DNA from: an uncultured Clostridia bacterium
Lineage (GTDB): Bacteria > Bacillota > Clostridia > Oscillospirales > CAG-272
Direction: 5' to 3'
Length of the DNA stretch: 7,634 nt
NCBI GenBank assembly: GCA_904501765.1
Contig: CAJGCM010000106.1
Coordinates: 1 to 7,634 of the forward strand
Part shown: positions 1 through 6,147 of the stretch, in pieces
Layout: every line of letters begins with the position of its first letter
How positions within the stretch are numbered: position 1 is the stretch's first letter
Program-made: the position numbers and the translations under genes
The notes under the pieces: generated by a model
The model's database searches: none
What the model was told of the DNA's origin: nothing
The model's input: only the letters and a program-made list of their open reading frames with translations

Positions 1-899
1 AGTTCTGTTTCTGTAGCATAGATACGACGACCGTTACGATCTCTTGCGAGGATCATTGTGCTGAGCATATCAGTTGTGATAAACATATCGGGTTTGCCTG
101 TACCACGGTAATCTTTACGAGCTTTACGTAAAGCGTTAACCATAGCCTCAGCATAGATAAAGTTTTCGCCAAAGTACTGTTCAGCGTTATCACCCTGAAG
201 TTCTTTAGCCATAGCTTCGAAGTCTACATCCTTATGAATTGTGTATAATTCATCATCTTTCCAGATCGGACGAACCTTATCGGGGAAGATCTTTTCGGGA
301 TCTTCATCGGGTCTTTCATCACCTAACAAAGTAGCAACAGCCAGAGTTTCTTTAAGATTCATCTGGTCGATGTTGTACTGGAACTGTACGTAATCGAAAT
401 CTTCGATATCTACTACATCATCACGATGTAATGCAGATGTAACGTATACAGTCTGAGGGTCTGTTGTACGTCTTACTAATTCGTAATTACCAGTAAGCTT
501 CTTCTGGTTACCTTTCTGATAACCTTTAGCTTTCAAAGCGTCGATGTTACGAATATCTACGTGAGATGTACGAACACGACCATGTGGAATCTTCTGAGTT
601 TTAGACATAATCGCGTTAACCCAGTCCATGTTATTAGTGATGAGTTCGGGTGTACGCGAGGGGTGAGCTTCAACATATTCAGGGAACATTGTTGTTACAC
701 TGCCGTTACCTGTCTGAGCAAAACCACTGATTTCGATATCGGCATGCTGAAGGTTGTTGTCAGCTGCGTAAATTGATATGGCCTCCTGAAGAGAGCCGCA
801 GCCGCTTGATTTAGCAAGAGCTAAAATTTCAGCCTGATCTGAGTGAGTGAGTACGTTACCTCTCACTTCCTCTTCCTGGTCAAATAAATTGTGTTTCAT
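1..899 (-). CDS. Nested major capsid protein from internal in-frame start (3' end cut)
   Basis: This is an alternative product in the same frame as the protease-capsid fusion, starting at Met242 of the fusion; 299 residues are visible. The start MKHNLF matches how I remember stand-alone capsid proteins of this Firmicutes-phage family beginning, so the internal Met sits at the natural capsid boundary. The visible part holds an N-terminal arm (about residues 1-75), then WVNAIMSKTQKIPHGRVR, KAKGYQKGN, RTTDPQTVYV, HRDDVVDIEDFDYV and, near the edge, KPDMFITTDMLSTMILARD, typical of the capsid A and P domain core. If used, it would give abundant free capsid subunits alongside a minority of fused protease. 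The internal ribosome binding site is seen directly; its use is inferred. Confidence 0.55.
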   Translation of the reverse strand, partial: MKHNLFDQEEEVRGNVLTHSDQAEILALAKSSGCGSLQEAISIYAADNNLQHADIEISGFAQTGNGSVTTMFPEYVEAHPSRTPELITNNMDWVNAIMSKTQKIPHGRVRTSHVDIRNIDALKAKGYQKGNQKKLTGNYELVRRTTDPQTVYVTSALHRDDVVDIEDFDYVQFQYNIDQMNLKETLAVATLLGDERPDEDPEKIFPDKVRPIWKDDELYTIHKDVDFEAMAKELQGDNAEQYFGENFIYAEAMVNALRKARKDYRGTGKPDMFITTDMLSTMILARDRNGRRIYATETE

Positions 900-1622
900 A
901 GATTCATTTCCTCCTTCTGATTTTTCATCATCGTCATCGGAATCGGCATCATCTCTAGCCAAACCGATTAATGCGTATACAACGTTCTGCTGTTCTTCAG
1001 TCAGCTCGTCGAATACTTCTTTAGCTGTTTTCTTTTTGGGTTTTTCCGCAGATTCTTTATCATTATCTGCGTGCTGTACTACTTCTTCACCTTCGGATTC
1101 GGTTATTTCTTCAGTTTCCTTATCCTCGGGTTCGGATTCGAGTTCAGGGTCTGTCTGTTCGTCGCTGTGATATAAGGAGAAGTCTTCACCTAAAGAGAGG
1201 ATGATACCTTCTTCACTTAATTCATCACTGTGAGCCATGACAGATTCAATTTTTGCTCCAGGATTTGCTCCTGACATAACAAGACTGACTTCACGAATGC
1301 GTCCATGCATAACGTTTGGTCCCTGCTGTTCAAGCTGATTAGCATAAATAGACAGCTGTGTAATATCGCCGTGTTCGACGTAAATTCTAGCCGTCTTACC
1401 GAGTTCGGTGTCGTTAAATGCACCATAGGTGTAGACACCATCAGCTCGATTCTCAAGCAAGGCATGTCCGACAATACGATAAGGATCTTCGTGGTCGTGA
1501 TTCCAAACGAGAGGAACAGTCAGTCCGTCACAATGCTTAAAAGCATCTTTTCGGATAATCCTGCCGTCGGAGCATTTGAGATCGTTTCTGGTCGCCCAGC
1601 CACAGAAATCGAATTTCTCCAT
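1..1622 (-). CDS. Prohead protease-major capsid protein fusion (3' end cut by window edge)
   Basis: The frame from the ATG at 1622 stays open for 540 codons to base 3 with no stop, so the C-terminus lies outside the window. Residues 1-130 form an HK97-type (S78) prohead protease. The likely catalytic residues are H42 in VWNHD, S91 in QLSIYA and E111 in REVSLV, followed by the family-typical SGANPGA. Residues 131-241 are a strongly acidic linker with a KPKKK patch, a predicted helix containing EVFDELTEEQQNVVYALIG, and a DSDDDDE stretch. From M242 the protein reads as an HK97-fold capsid protein, starting MKHNLFDQ and containing WVNAIMSKTQKIPHGR, KAKGYQKGN and HRDDVVDIEDFDYV. The linker probably plays the scaffold (delta-domain) role; that is inferred. 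AGGAGG at 1635-1640, 12 bases upstream, sets the start. The gene follows portal by 27 bases, the usual portal-protease-capsid order. Fusion and domain identity are well supported; catalytic residues are assigned by motif only. Confidence 0.9.
   Translation of the reverse strand, partial: MEKFDFCGWATRNDLKCSDGRIIRKDAFKHCDGLTVPLVWNHDHEDPYRIVGHALLENRADGVYTYGAFNDTELGKTARIYVEHGDITQLSIYANQLEQQGPNVMHGRIREVSLVMSGANPGAKIESVMAHSDELSEEGIILSLGEDFSLYHSDEQTDPELESEPEDKETEEITESEGEEVVQHADNDKESAEKPKKKTAKEVFDELTEEQQNVVYALIGLARDDADSDDDDEKSEGGNESMKHNLFDQEEEVRGNVLTHSDQAEILALAKSSGCGSLQEAISIYAADNNLQHADIEISGFAQTGNGSVTTMFPEYVEAHPSRTPELITNNMDWVNAIMSKTQKIPHGRVRTSHVDIRNIDALKAKGYQKGNQKKLTGNYELVRRTTDPQTVYVTSALHRDDVVDIEDFDYVQFQYNIDQMNLKETLAVATLLGDERPDEDPEKIFPDKVRPIWKDDELYTIHKDVDFEAMAKELQGDNAEQYFGENFIYAEAMVNALRKARKDYRGTGKPDMFITTDMLSTMILARDRNGRRIYATETE
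897..914 (-). promoter_or_regulatory. Internal Shine-Dalgarno and start at the protease/capsid junction
   Basis: On the minus strand GGAGG (910-914) lies 10 bases upstream of an in-frame ATG (897-899). Within the fusion the site encodes Glu-Gly-Gly, preceding Asn-Glu-Ser-Met. A second ATG at 905-907 is out of frame and hits TGA after two codons, so it is not a competing gene start. The position exactly between the acidic linker and the capsid sequence supports a real internal initiation site, or a fossil of a time when the genes were separate. Confidence 0.6.
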
Positions 1623-1640
1623 TTTGAATTTTTTCCTCCT
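1620..1640 (-). promoter_or_regulatory. Translation leader of protease-capsid gene (shared leader copy 1)
   Basis: AGGAGG at 1635-1640 is followed by an A-rich spacer ending ATTCAAA directly before ATG. The same spacer end occurs before the portal gene and the KGQKWGVRR gene. The AGGAGG-to-ATG distance is 12 bases, longer than usual. Confidence 0.8.
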
Positions 1641-1649
1641 TTTTAGATT

Positions 1650-2891
1650 TTACACACCGTCTTGGTCCTCGATATCACTCGGGTCTGGATCTGCTGGCGC
1701 TGATAAATCCGCTGGAGCACTTAGGTTCCTATTACGTAATTCATCTGCATGCGGATCTGTAGACGGTTTCCAGCCCATTACTTGCCTAATCTCATTAGAG
1801 GTTGCAATCTCGTTCCTAGTTAATGTATCTGCAATCTTAGCAAGTTCGGATACAGGAACAAGTTTGAACGGATCTCTATAAGCGCAAATAGATTGGCCTT
1901 GTGACCTTGCGGTCTTCGTAAGAAACTTACGCTTAAATTCGTCAACAGGCACTGCTACAAGCGGTTCTATAGTTCGACTGAAATAGTTAGTCATGGTCTT
2001 CTCATCTGCCGTACCATCTAATATTGATTGTGTCAAACCTAACTGGCTAAAAAGCATGCTCGTTAAGTATTCGATCTGCTTCATTAGATTGTTTTCGACA
2101 GGACGATTCAACTGTGTAACATGCTCAGTACCGTCTATGTACGCAATACCGTATTTAGAGCCATTAAGTTGATCCTCTATATCTTTTCGGCGTTGTTCAG
2201 CCTGTTCACGACGAGTTGTAGATTTAACGGTATAAGGTAATTGGACAATGAGGTCTAATTTACCTGATCCGCTTTGCTCATCTATCGCGTCTAATATATT
2301 CAATTTTCTGATAAGACGCTGTAAAGTTGAGCTCTTTTCATTCATTACTGCATAAAATGGGTTTTCAAGTACAGCCACATTCTTCTTTTGAACCCATACG
2401 TCTTCACGTTGGCCAGTTAGATCATTGTATACTCGTACTTGAATCATTGTGGGTTTCCACTGCATGATTTTACCGGTTCTCATGGTGTAAATATCATATG
2501 AATCGGTAAGTTTAGGATTGTCAGACGTATCTATAGGCACTGCTGCTATGCATCCTTCATCCAACATTGACATAAACATGTCTTGTCTAAATGCCCTACC
2601 GGTTTGATCGATATTAGCTTCTACTGATAGGCATTCATTAAGGGTAGATGTGATAGTTTCTTCATACCTACCATTTTTATCGAGGCGGACATGTTCAATA
2701 TCAATCGTAGCGGCGTCAGTTGCAAGTTTATTAATAACAGCAGTTATAATAGAACGTTCATTACCACCCGATAAACGGGTTCTATCCGGTCTACGGTAAT
2801 ACGACGTTCCGGTATCATAGCTGTAGAAAGTAGGGTCGCGGTTGTTTCTGAACGCATTGTAAGCGTTTTTAATTCGGTCCATTATCGCCAT
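1650..2891 (-). CDS. HK97-family phage portal protein
   Basis: This 413-residue protein is the dodecameric portal through which DNA enters and leaves the head; it docks the terminase and later the tail adaptors. The length fits the HK97-type portal family (usually about 380-450). Family-like features are the N-terminal helix (MDRIKNAYNAFRNN), an early region covering residues 45-120 (SIITAVINKLATDAATIDIE), the segment LGLTQSILDGTADE at 284-297, which corresponds to the conserved region before the clip and crown part, and the C-terminal RNEIATSNEIRQVMGWKP at about 359-376. The tail end (389-413) is acidic and carries a six-residue tandem repeat. The start is the ATG at 2891 behind AGGAGG at 2904-2909; M4 is too far from that site. 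The gene lies between the large terminase (63 bases upstream) and the protease-capsid gene. Confidence 0.9.
   Translation of the reverse strand: MAIMDRIKNAYNAFRNNRDPTFYSYDTGTSYYRRPDRTRLSGGNERSIITAVINKLATDAATIDIEHVRLDKNGRYEETITSTLNECLSVEANIDQTGRAFRQDMFMSMLDEGCIAAVPIDTSDNPKLTDSYDIYTMRTGKIMQWKPTMIQVRVYNDLTGQREDVWVQKKNVAVLENPFYAVMNEKSSTLQRLIRKLNILDAIDEQSGSGKLDLIVQLPYTVKSTTRREQAEQRRKDIEDQLNGSKYGIAYIDGTEHVTQLNRPVENNLMKQIEYLTSMLFSQLGLTQSILDGTADEKTMTNYFSRTIEPLVAVPVDEFKRKFLTKTARSQGQSICAYRDPFKLVPVSELAKIADTLTRNEIATSNEIRQVMGWKPSTDPHADELRNRNLSAPADLSAPADPDPSDIEDQDGV
1689..1724 (-). repeat. Tandem 18-bp coding repeat at portal C-terminus (LSAPAD x2)
   Basis: Two adjacent units encode the identical peptide LSAPAD but differ at synonymous positions (for example CTA AGT GCT against TTA TCA GCG). 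The peptide repeat is therefore kept while the DNA has diverged. It sits in the presumably flexible acidic tail after the conserved portal core. Confidence 0.8.
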
Positions 2892-2909
2892 TTTGAATTT
2901 TTACCTCCT
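2889..2909 (-). promoter_or_regulatory. Translation leader of portal gene (shared leader copy 2)
   Basis: AGGAGG at 2904-2909, then T and A residues ending AAATTCAAA directly before ATG. It matches the leaders of the protease-capsid and KGQKWGVRR genes, again with a 12-base spacer. The rest of the 63-base gap to the terminase gene shows no further ORF or clear terminator. Confidence 0.8.
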
Positions 2910-2954
2910 AGTAATTAACGTTCATCCTGACGAATGTACTTTAGTTGTTGTGGC

Positions 2955-4718
2955 TTATTCAAAAGCATCTCTGTTTAATTTATAAGCGATATAAGCATCC
3001 ATCATAGCTGCAACAGCGTCGATCTTCTGCTCACGTCGTTTCTTATACAATTTCCTATTACCATTTGTATCTTCGAGAGTTATACAGTTACCCATAGCAA
3101 AAGACATAAGCTGTTCATCGAAGAGAAGTTTACTTTCTTCAGACAACATCTTAAGTTCGCCTAATGGTACGGATTCTGTTTTAACACCCTGAGGAACTTT
3201 CTCTAATCCATAAGCACCGTTTTCTTGCTGCCATCTCTGTACAAAATCTTTAGCATTATAAGGGTCGAAGCCGAAGCATCTTACGTCATAATCACAATCA
3301 ATAATGTGCTGATCAAGATCGTCATAAACTTCCATCATGTCTAGGATTGTACCTTCTAAAACTATCAGACTACCTTCATTCATGAATTGATCGTATTTGA
3401 TCCTCATAGCAGCAGGTAGTTTTCTTAGAGTTGACGAAGATATATAGTTCCTGGTTTTTATACCAAAACACCCATTCGGTAATGGGAACAAAAAAGTAAA
3501 AGCGCAAAAGTCGTCGCCCTGTGAAAGGTCGGCTCCTAAAGCGCATGGCATCTTCCAGTAGTCTCTCTTCCTGTGTGGGAGAGTTTCTTCATATGTAAAG
3601 TAATATGTGTAGCCCTCCATTGGCATACCGAAACGTTTTGCTAAAATATCATTCTTTGCTGCTGGAGCTTTCTCAGCTCTTTCAACGTCAAGTTGATATG
3701 TTTCATAACTAACGGTCTTACCAAGGTTAGGATTGGCTTTAACCCACATTTCGGGATCGCCAACCTCATCAAGAGAGTCTAATTTATACCACCAGATAGA
3801 TGTGTGTGGACTAATGTAGTCACCCTTAAGGATGTCCATTAACTCCATTTTGATTGTATCACCACTACCATTACGCACAGTACCTTCAGAGCTAATAGCT
3901 AGAATGAGATAGTCGTTATTAACAGAGTCACTCTGCTCTTTAGCAGCACCTTGTTCGAGTGCGCCAATAACGTCTTCTCTAATATCGCCTGATAACCACT
4001 CATCAATGGTGGCAACCTTAACTCGGAGTCCCTGAAGTTTGTCAATACTCATTGGTCGAACCTCAAGAAGAGATCCAGTCATGAAGTTTTCAACACCCTT
4101 CTTAGTGGCTGCGAGTTTGCAGCGATTAGCTTTAGATCCTGTGGTGTTCTGGAGAGAACCTTCGGTTAAGAATTTCATAAGAGGTCCTCTAGCTCTGGTA
4201 ATAGCGGTTCGAATCGGCGACATTACTTCATCGGCTTGACGCATTGTTGGGGCCGTAACGATCTGATGGGTCGTAGCAGTATCAATATTAAGGAAATAGT
4301 TCTGTATACATGATGCATACATTGACTTAGCAGCACCACGAGCTACTATTAAATACTGTTTATTGATCAGTCGCTTCTTAACTCTTTTAGTAACATAGCG
4401 ACCACCTCGTCCATCAGGTGACGGTTCGTAAACGCTTCTATCAACGAAGTAATACCAGCCGAAAATTTGCTCGGCCCATAGTTTAAATGAGTCGAGTAGA
4501 TGTAAATCGGAGCCATCTGTTAAAGTTAGCTCATTTTCACAATAAGCAATGAATCCATTAACCGCCTGGTCATCATAGTAAATGCCAGGGTTCTCTATGA
4601 GTTTGTCAATTCGATTCATCTCCAGTGAAATTTCGTTACATACTGGTATCTCGCCTCTCATTACGGCATCTCTAAACTGACCATAATATATGGGAGTAGC
4701 AGTATTTGATAATGCCAT
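2955..4718 (-). CDS. terL: Terminase large subunit (ATPase-nuclease)
   Basis: This is the packaging motor: an N-terminal ATPase drives DNA into the prohead and a C-terminal RNase H-like nuclease cuts the concatemer. At 587 residues it fits the Terminase_1 family (roughly 500-620). The ATPase has a Walker A-like loop at about 124-132 (IVARGAAKS, with Ala where GKS has Gly) and a Walker B at about 235-240 (VATIDE, D239 and E240). The nuclease acidic residues are likely D397 in GADLSQGDD, D485 in CFGFDPYNAKDF and D567 in KIDAVAAMMDA; all three expected positions are filled, so the enzyme looks intact. The start ATG at 4718 follows AAGGAG with a 10-base spacer. It lies between the KGQKWGVRR gene and portal, the usual terL-portal order. 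Confidence 0.95.
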   Translation of the reverse strand: MALSNTATPIYYGQFRDAVMRGEIPVCNEISLEMNRIDKLIENPGIYYDDQAVNGFIAYCENELTLTDGSDLHLLDSFKLWAEQIFGWYYFVDRSVYEPSPDGRGGRYVTKRVKKRLINKQYLIVARGAAKSMYASCIQNYFLNIDTATTHQIVTAPTMRQADEVMSPIRTAITRARGPLMKFLTEGSLQNTTGSKANRCKLAATKKGVENFMTGSLLEVRPMSIDKLQGLRVKVATIDEWLSGDIREDVIGALEQGAAKEQSDSVNNDYLILAISSEGTVRNGSGDTIKMELMDILKGDYISPHTSIWWYKLDSLDEVGDPEMWVKANPNLGKTVSYETYQLDVERAEKAPAAKNDILAKRFGMPMEGYTYYFTYEETLPHRKRDYWKMPCALGADLSQGDDFCAFTFLFPLPNGCFGIKTRNYISSSTLRKLPAAMRIKYDQFMNEGSLIVLEGTILDMMEVYDDLDQHIIDCDYDVRCFGFDPYNAKDFVQRWQQENGAYGLEKVPQGVKTESVPLGELKMLSEESKLLFDEQLMSFAMGNCITLEDTNGNRKLYKKRREQKIDAVAAMMDAYIAYKLNRDAFE

Positions 4719-4752
4719 ATTACTGTGTCTCCTTTGTTATGTGTAAATACGA

Positions 4753-5316
4753 TTAAATAACGCCTTTTCCCTGTAATGCTCTAATCTTAAGAGCAATGTC
4801 GAGAGCAGCTGCGCCTATAACTACAACACTGCCTCCTACTTCAAGAGCTTTGGTGGCGAATTCTCGACCTTTAGCTCTTTTAGGATGCATTTCGGGAGCG
4901 AAGAGATCATTGTACTGACGCTCAAGATTAGCTCGGTTAATCTCTTCTCGCATCTGCTGATCGGTCATGTTTGACAGGTCCATTTTAACCCTCTTGGAAG
5001 GATGTCTTCGATCAACATTCTGCAACTCCCTAGTCATGTTTGCAGTGGAGTTACCAAGATCTTTGGTTCGAGAAATATCTTCCGTTACATAACGATCAGC
5101 ATCAACATCGAGATATTCTCTTCCCTTTTTCTTGCTGGTTTTGTAATAGGCGCCTTTTTCGGCATCGAAGTCTTTATAATCTTTCCCTTTTGCATCTCGG
5201 GCATAGCGTTTCTTACCAGCATCGGTTAGAGTACCGTCGGGATTTTGGTATCGTCTAACGCCCCATTTTTGGCCCTTTTTGCCGTAATGGTAGAGCTCGT
5301 TAGTTTGTGTAACCAT
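4753..5316 (-). CDS. KGQKWGVRR-motif phage protein of unknown function, possible structural/membrane protein
   Basis: This is a 187-residue basic protein. Near the N-terminus (residues 9-38) it has the block YHYGKKGQKWGVRRYQNPDG followed by TLTDAGKKRY. I recognise this block from many Firmicutes phage and prophage proteins close to head genes, sometimes as a segment of minor head proteins; its biochemical role is not known to me. Residues 39-110 are charged and lysine-rich. Residues 113-138 (LSNMTDQQMREEINRANLER and onward) form a likely helix, also seen in relatives. Residues 159-180 are hydrophobic (VGGSVVVIGAAALDIALKI) and could be a membrane or buried helix. The start ATG at 5316 lies 10 bases after AGGAGG. 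It sits between the adaptor-like gene and terL, which suggests a virion-assembly role. Confidence 0.75.
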   Translation of the reverse strand: MVTQTNELYHYGKKGQKWGVRRYQNPDGTLTDAGKKRYARDAKGKDYKDFDAEKGAYYKTSKKKGREYLDVDADRYVTEDISRTKDLGNSTANMTRELQNVDRRHPSKRVKMDLSNMTDQQMREEINRANLERQYNDLFAPEMHPKRAKGREFATKALEVGGSVVVIGAAALDIALKIRALQGKGVI

Positions 5317-5332
5317 TTTGAATTTTCCTCCT
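5314..5332 (-). promoter_or_regulatory. Translation leader of KGQKWGVRR gene (shared leader copy 3)
   Basis: AGGAGG at 5327-5332, then AAAATTCAAA directly before ATG. The TAG stop of the upstream adaptor-like gene overlaps this site (TAGGAGG), so translation of the two genes is probably coupled. The spacer is 10 bases, two shorter than in the other two copies. Confidence 0.8.
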
Positions 5333-5681
5333 AACTTTCAGACTTGTTACTGTCGGCAGTAGTAGTAAGTCTCCATTCGAGCTTCTTTATCTGTCTCTCA
5401 AGAGCTTCTAAATGTGCCGAGTTAACAGGAGGATCGAACGCTAGTTTTGTACTCTTCTTGACATAAGTCTTTGCTGATTCAAACAGTGGATCTTCTTCGG
5501 AAATGAAGTCTGTCCAGGATGAGGTTTCGTCTTCAATAGAGAAAACCTCTTCTGAACCAACACCTAGTTGATACAAGTCAAGGAATACCTCATTAATGTC
5601 CGATATGATCTCAGAATCGAATGAAGTGTATTCCTCGCCGAATCCAATAAACTCTTTGACCGATATAAGAATACTTTCCAT
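5331..5681 (-). CDS. Putative head-tail connector/adaptor (gp6-like)
   Basis: This is a 116-residue acidic protein. It opens with ESILISVKEFIGFGEEYTSF and continues with a helix around DINEVFLDLYQLGVG (28-42), then IEDETSSWTDF (49-59), KTYVKKSTKLAFDPP (71-85) and a last helix LEALERQIKKLEWRL (91-105). This pattern of a short helical bundle with the FDPP turn before the final helix is one I associate with phage gp6/gp15-like head-completion adaptors, which bind below the portal to form the neck. The assignment rests on remembered family resemblance. The start ATG at 5681 lies 7 bases after AGGAG, which directly follows the TAA of the SH3b gene. The last five to ten residues are polar and probably disordered. 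Finding it before terL rather than after the capsid gene is less usual. Confidence 0.6.
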   Translation of the reverse strand: MESILISVKEFIGFGEEYTSFDSEIISDINEVFLDLYQLGVGSEEVFSIEDETSSWTDFISEEDPLFESAKTYVKKSTKLAFDPPVNSAHLEALERQIKKLEWRLTTTADSNKSES

Positions 5682-5695
5682 ATCGATTCTCCTTA

Positions 5696-6133
5696 TTAAT
5701 TAATTTTGATGTACTGTTTCATGCAGTAACCGTAAACGCTAACTTCCTTGGTTTTACCGTAGATTACAGAGTAGAAGTCATCAGTAGAGTCTTCTTCATC
5801 GATTTCTACTTCTTCGCCTTTGTTGATAACACAAAGAACTTCAGCCGATTTGTTAGCGTCTTCACGAATGTTCAGTTTTTCACAATTAACCACAACGCCA
5901 ATTACAGCTTCGGGAGTTCCAGGTAATACCTCGGGGGGTTCGGGCTCGGGCTGAGTAGTCTGAGCTTCAGGAGCTGCGTTACCTGCGGTGTCTATTGTTT
6001 CGGTATTTTCCGAAATGTTCTGAACATTTTCGTCAGTTTCGGTTGATACTGTGTCGAGAACTTCAGGAGCCTCGGGAGCTTTTTCAGCAGGTTTGTTCTG
6101 CTTACTGTAATTGGTGTAATTTCTGTTACCCAT
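5696..6133 (-). CDS. Acidic Pro/Glu-rich protein with C-terminal SH3b domain
   Basis: This is a 145-residue protein with two parts. Residues 1-75 begin MGNRNYTNYSKQ and continue as an acidic, Pro/Glu/Thr-rich low-complexity stretch (for example QPEPEPPEVLPGTPEA), probably disordered. Residues 78-144 form a bacterial SH3-like (SH3b) domain: VNCEKLNIREDANKSAEVLC, INKGEEVEI, then DFYSVIYG and a final YGYCMKQYIKI strand. SH3b domains commonly bind cell-wall peptide or glycan, but this one has no attached lytic domain and sits among head genes, so its ligand is unknown. A longer frame from 6166 exists, but the ATG at 6133 has AGGAGG 7 bases upstream (6141-6146) and begins just after the HNH stop, so I take 6133 as the start. 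It could be a decoration or accessory head protein; that is a guess. Confidence 0.8.
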   Translation of the reverse strand: MGNRNYTNYSKQNKPAEKAPEAPEVLDTVSTETDENVQNISENTETIDTAGNAAPEAQTTQPEPEPPEVLPGTPEAVIGVVVNCEKLNIREDANKSAEVLCVINKGEEVEIDEEDSTDDFYSVIYGKTKEVSVYGYCMKQYIKIN

Positions 6134-6147
6134 TGGGATTCCTCCTT

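Noticed and set aside
561..776. Plus-strand 71-codon frame
   Set aside because: It is antisense to well-supported capsid sequence, with no ribosome binding site and no coding-like composition.
847..1170. Plus-strand Ser-rich frame of 107 codons
   Set aside because: It is the shadow of the Glu/Asp-rich linker of the protease-capsid fusion: GAA and GAT codons read backwards as TTC and ATC or shifted TCx. It has no ribosome site.
1217..1474. Minus-strand 85-codon frame inside the protease region
   Set aside because: It overlaps the protease catalytic region in another frame, lacks a ribosome site and resembles no family.
2892..2954. Possible small gene or terminator between terL and portal
   Set aside because: No ORF with a ribosome site other than that of the portal, and no stem followed by a T run.
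5002..5258. Two overlapping plus-strand frames, one with hydrophobic stretches that look membrane-like
   Set aside because: Both are antisense to the KGQKWGVRR gene; the hydrophobicity comes from reading Lys/Asp-rich codons on the opposite strand.
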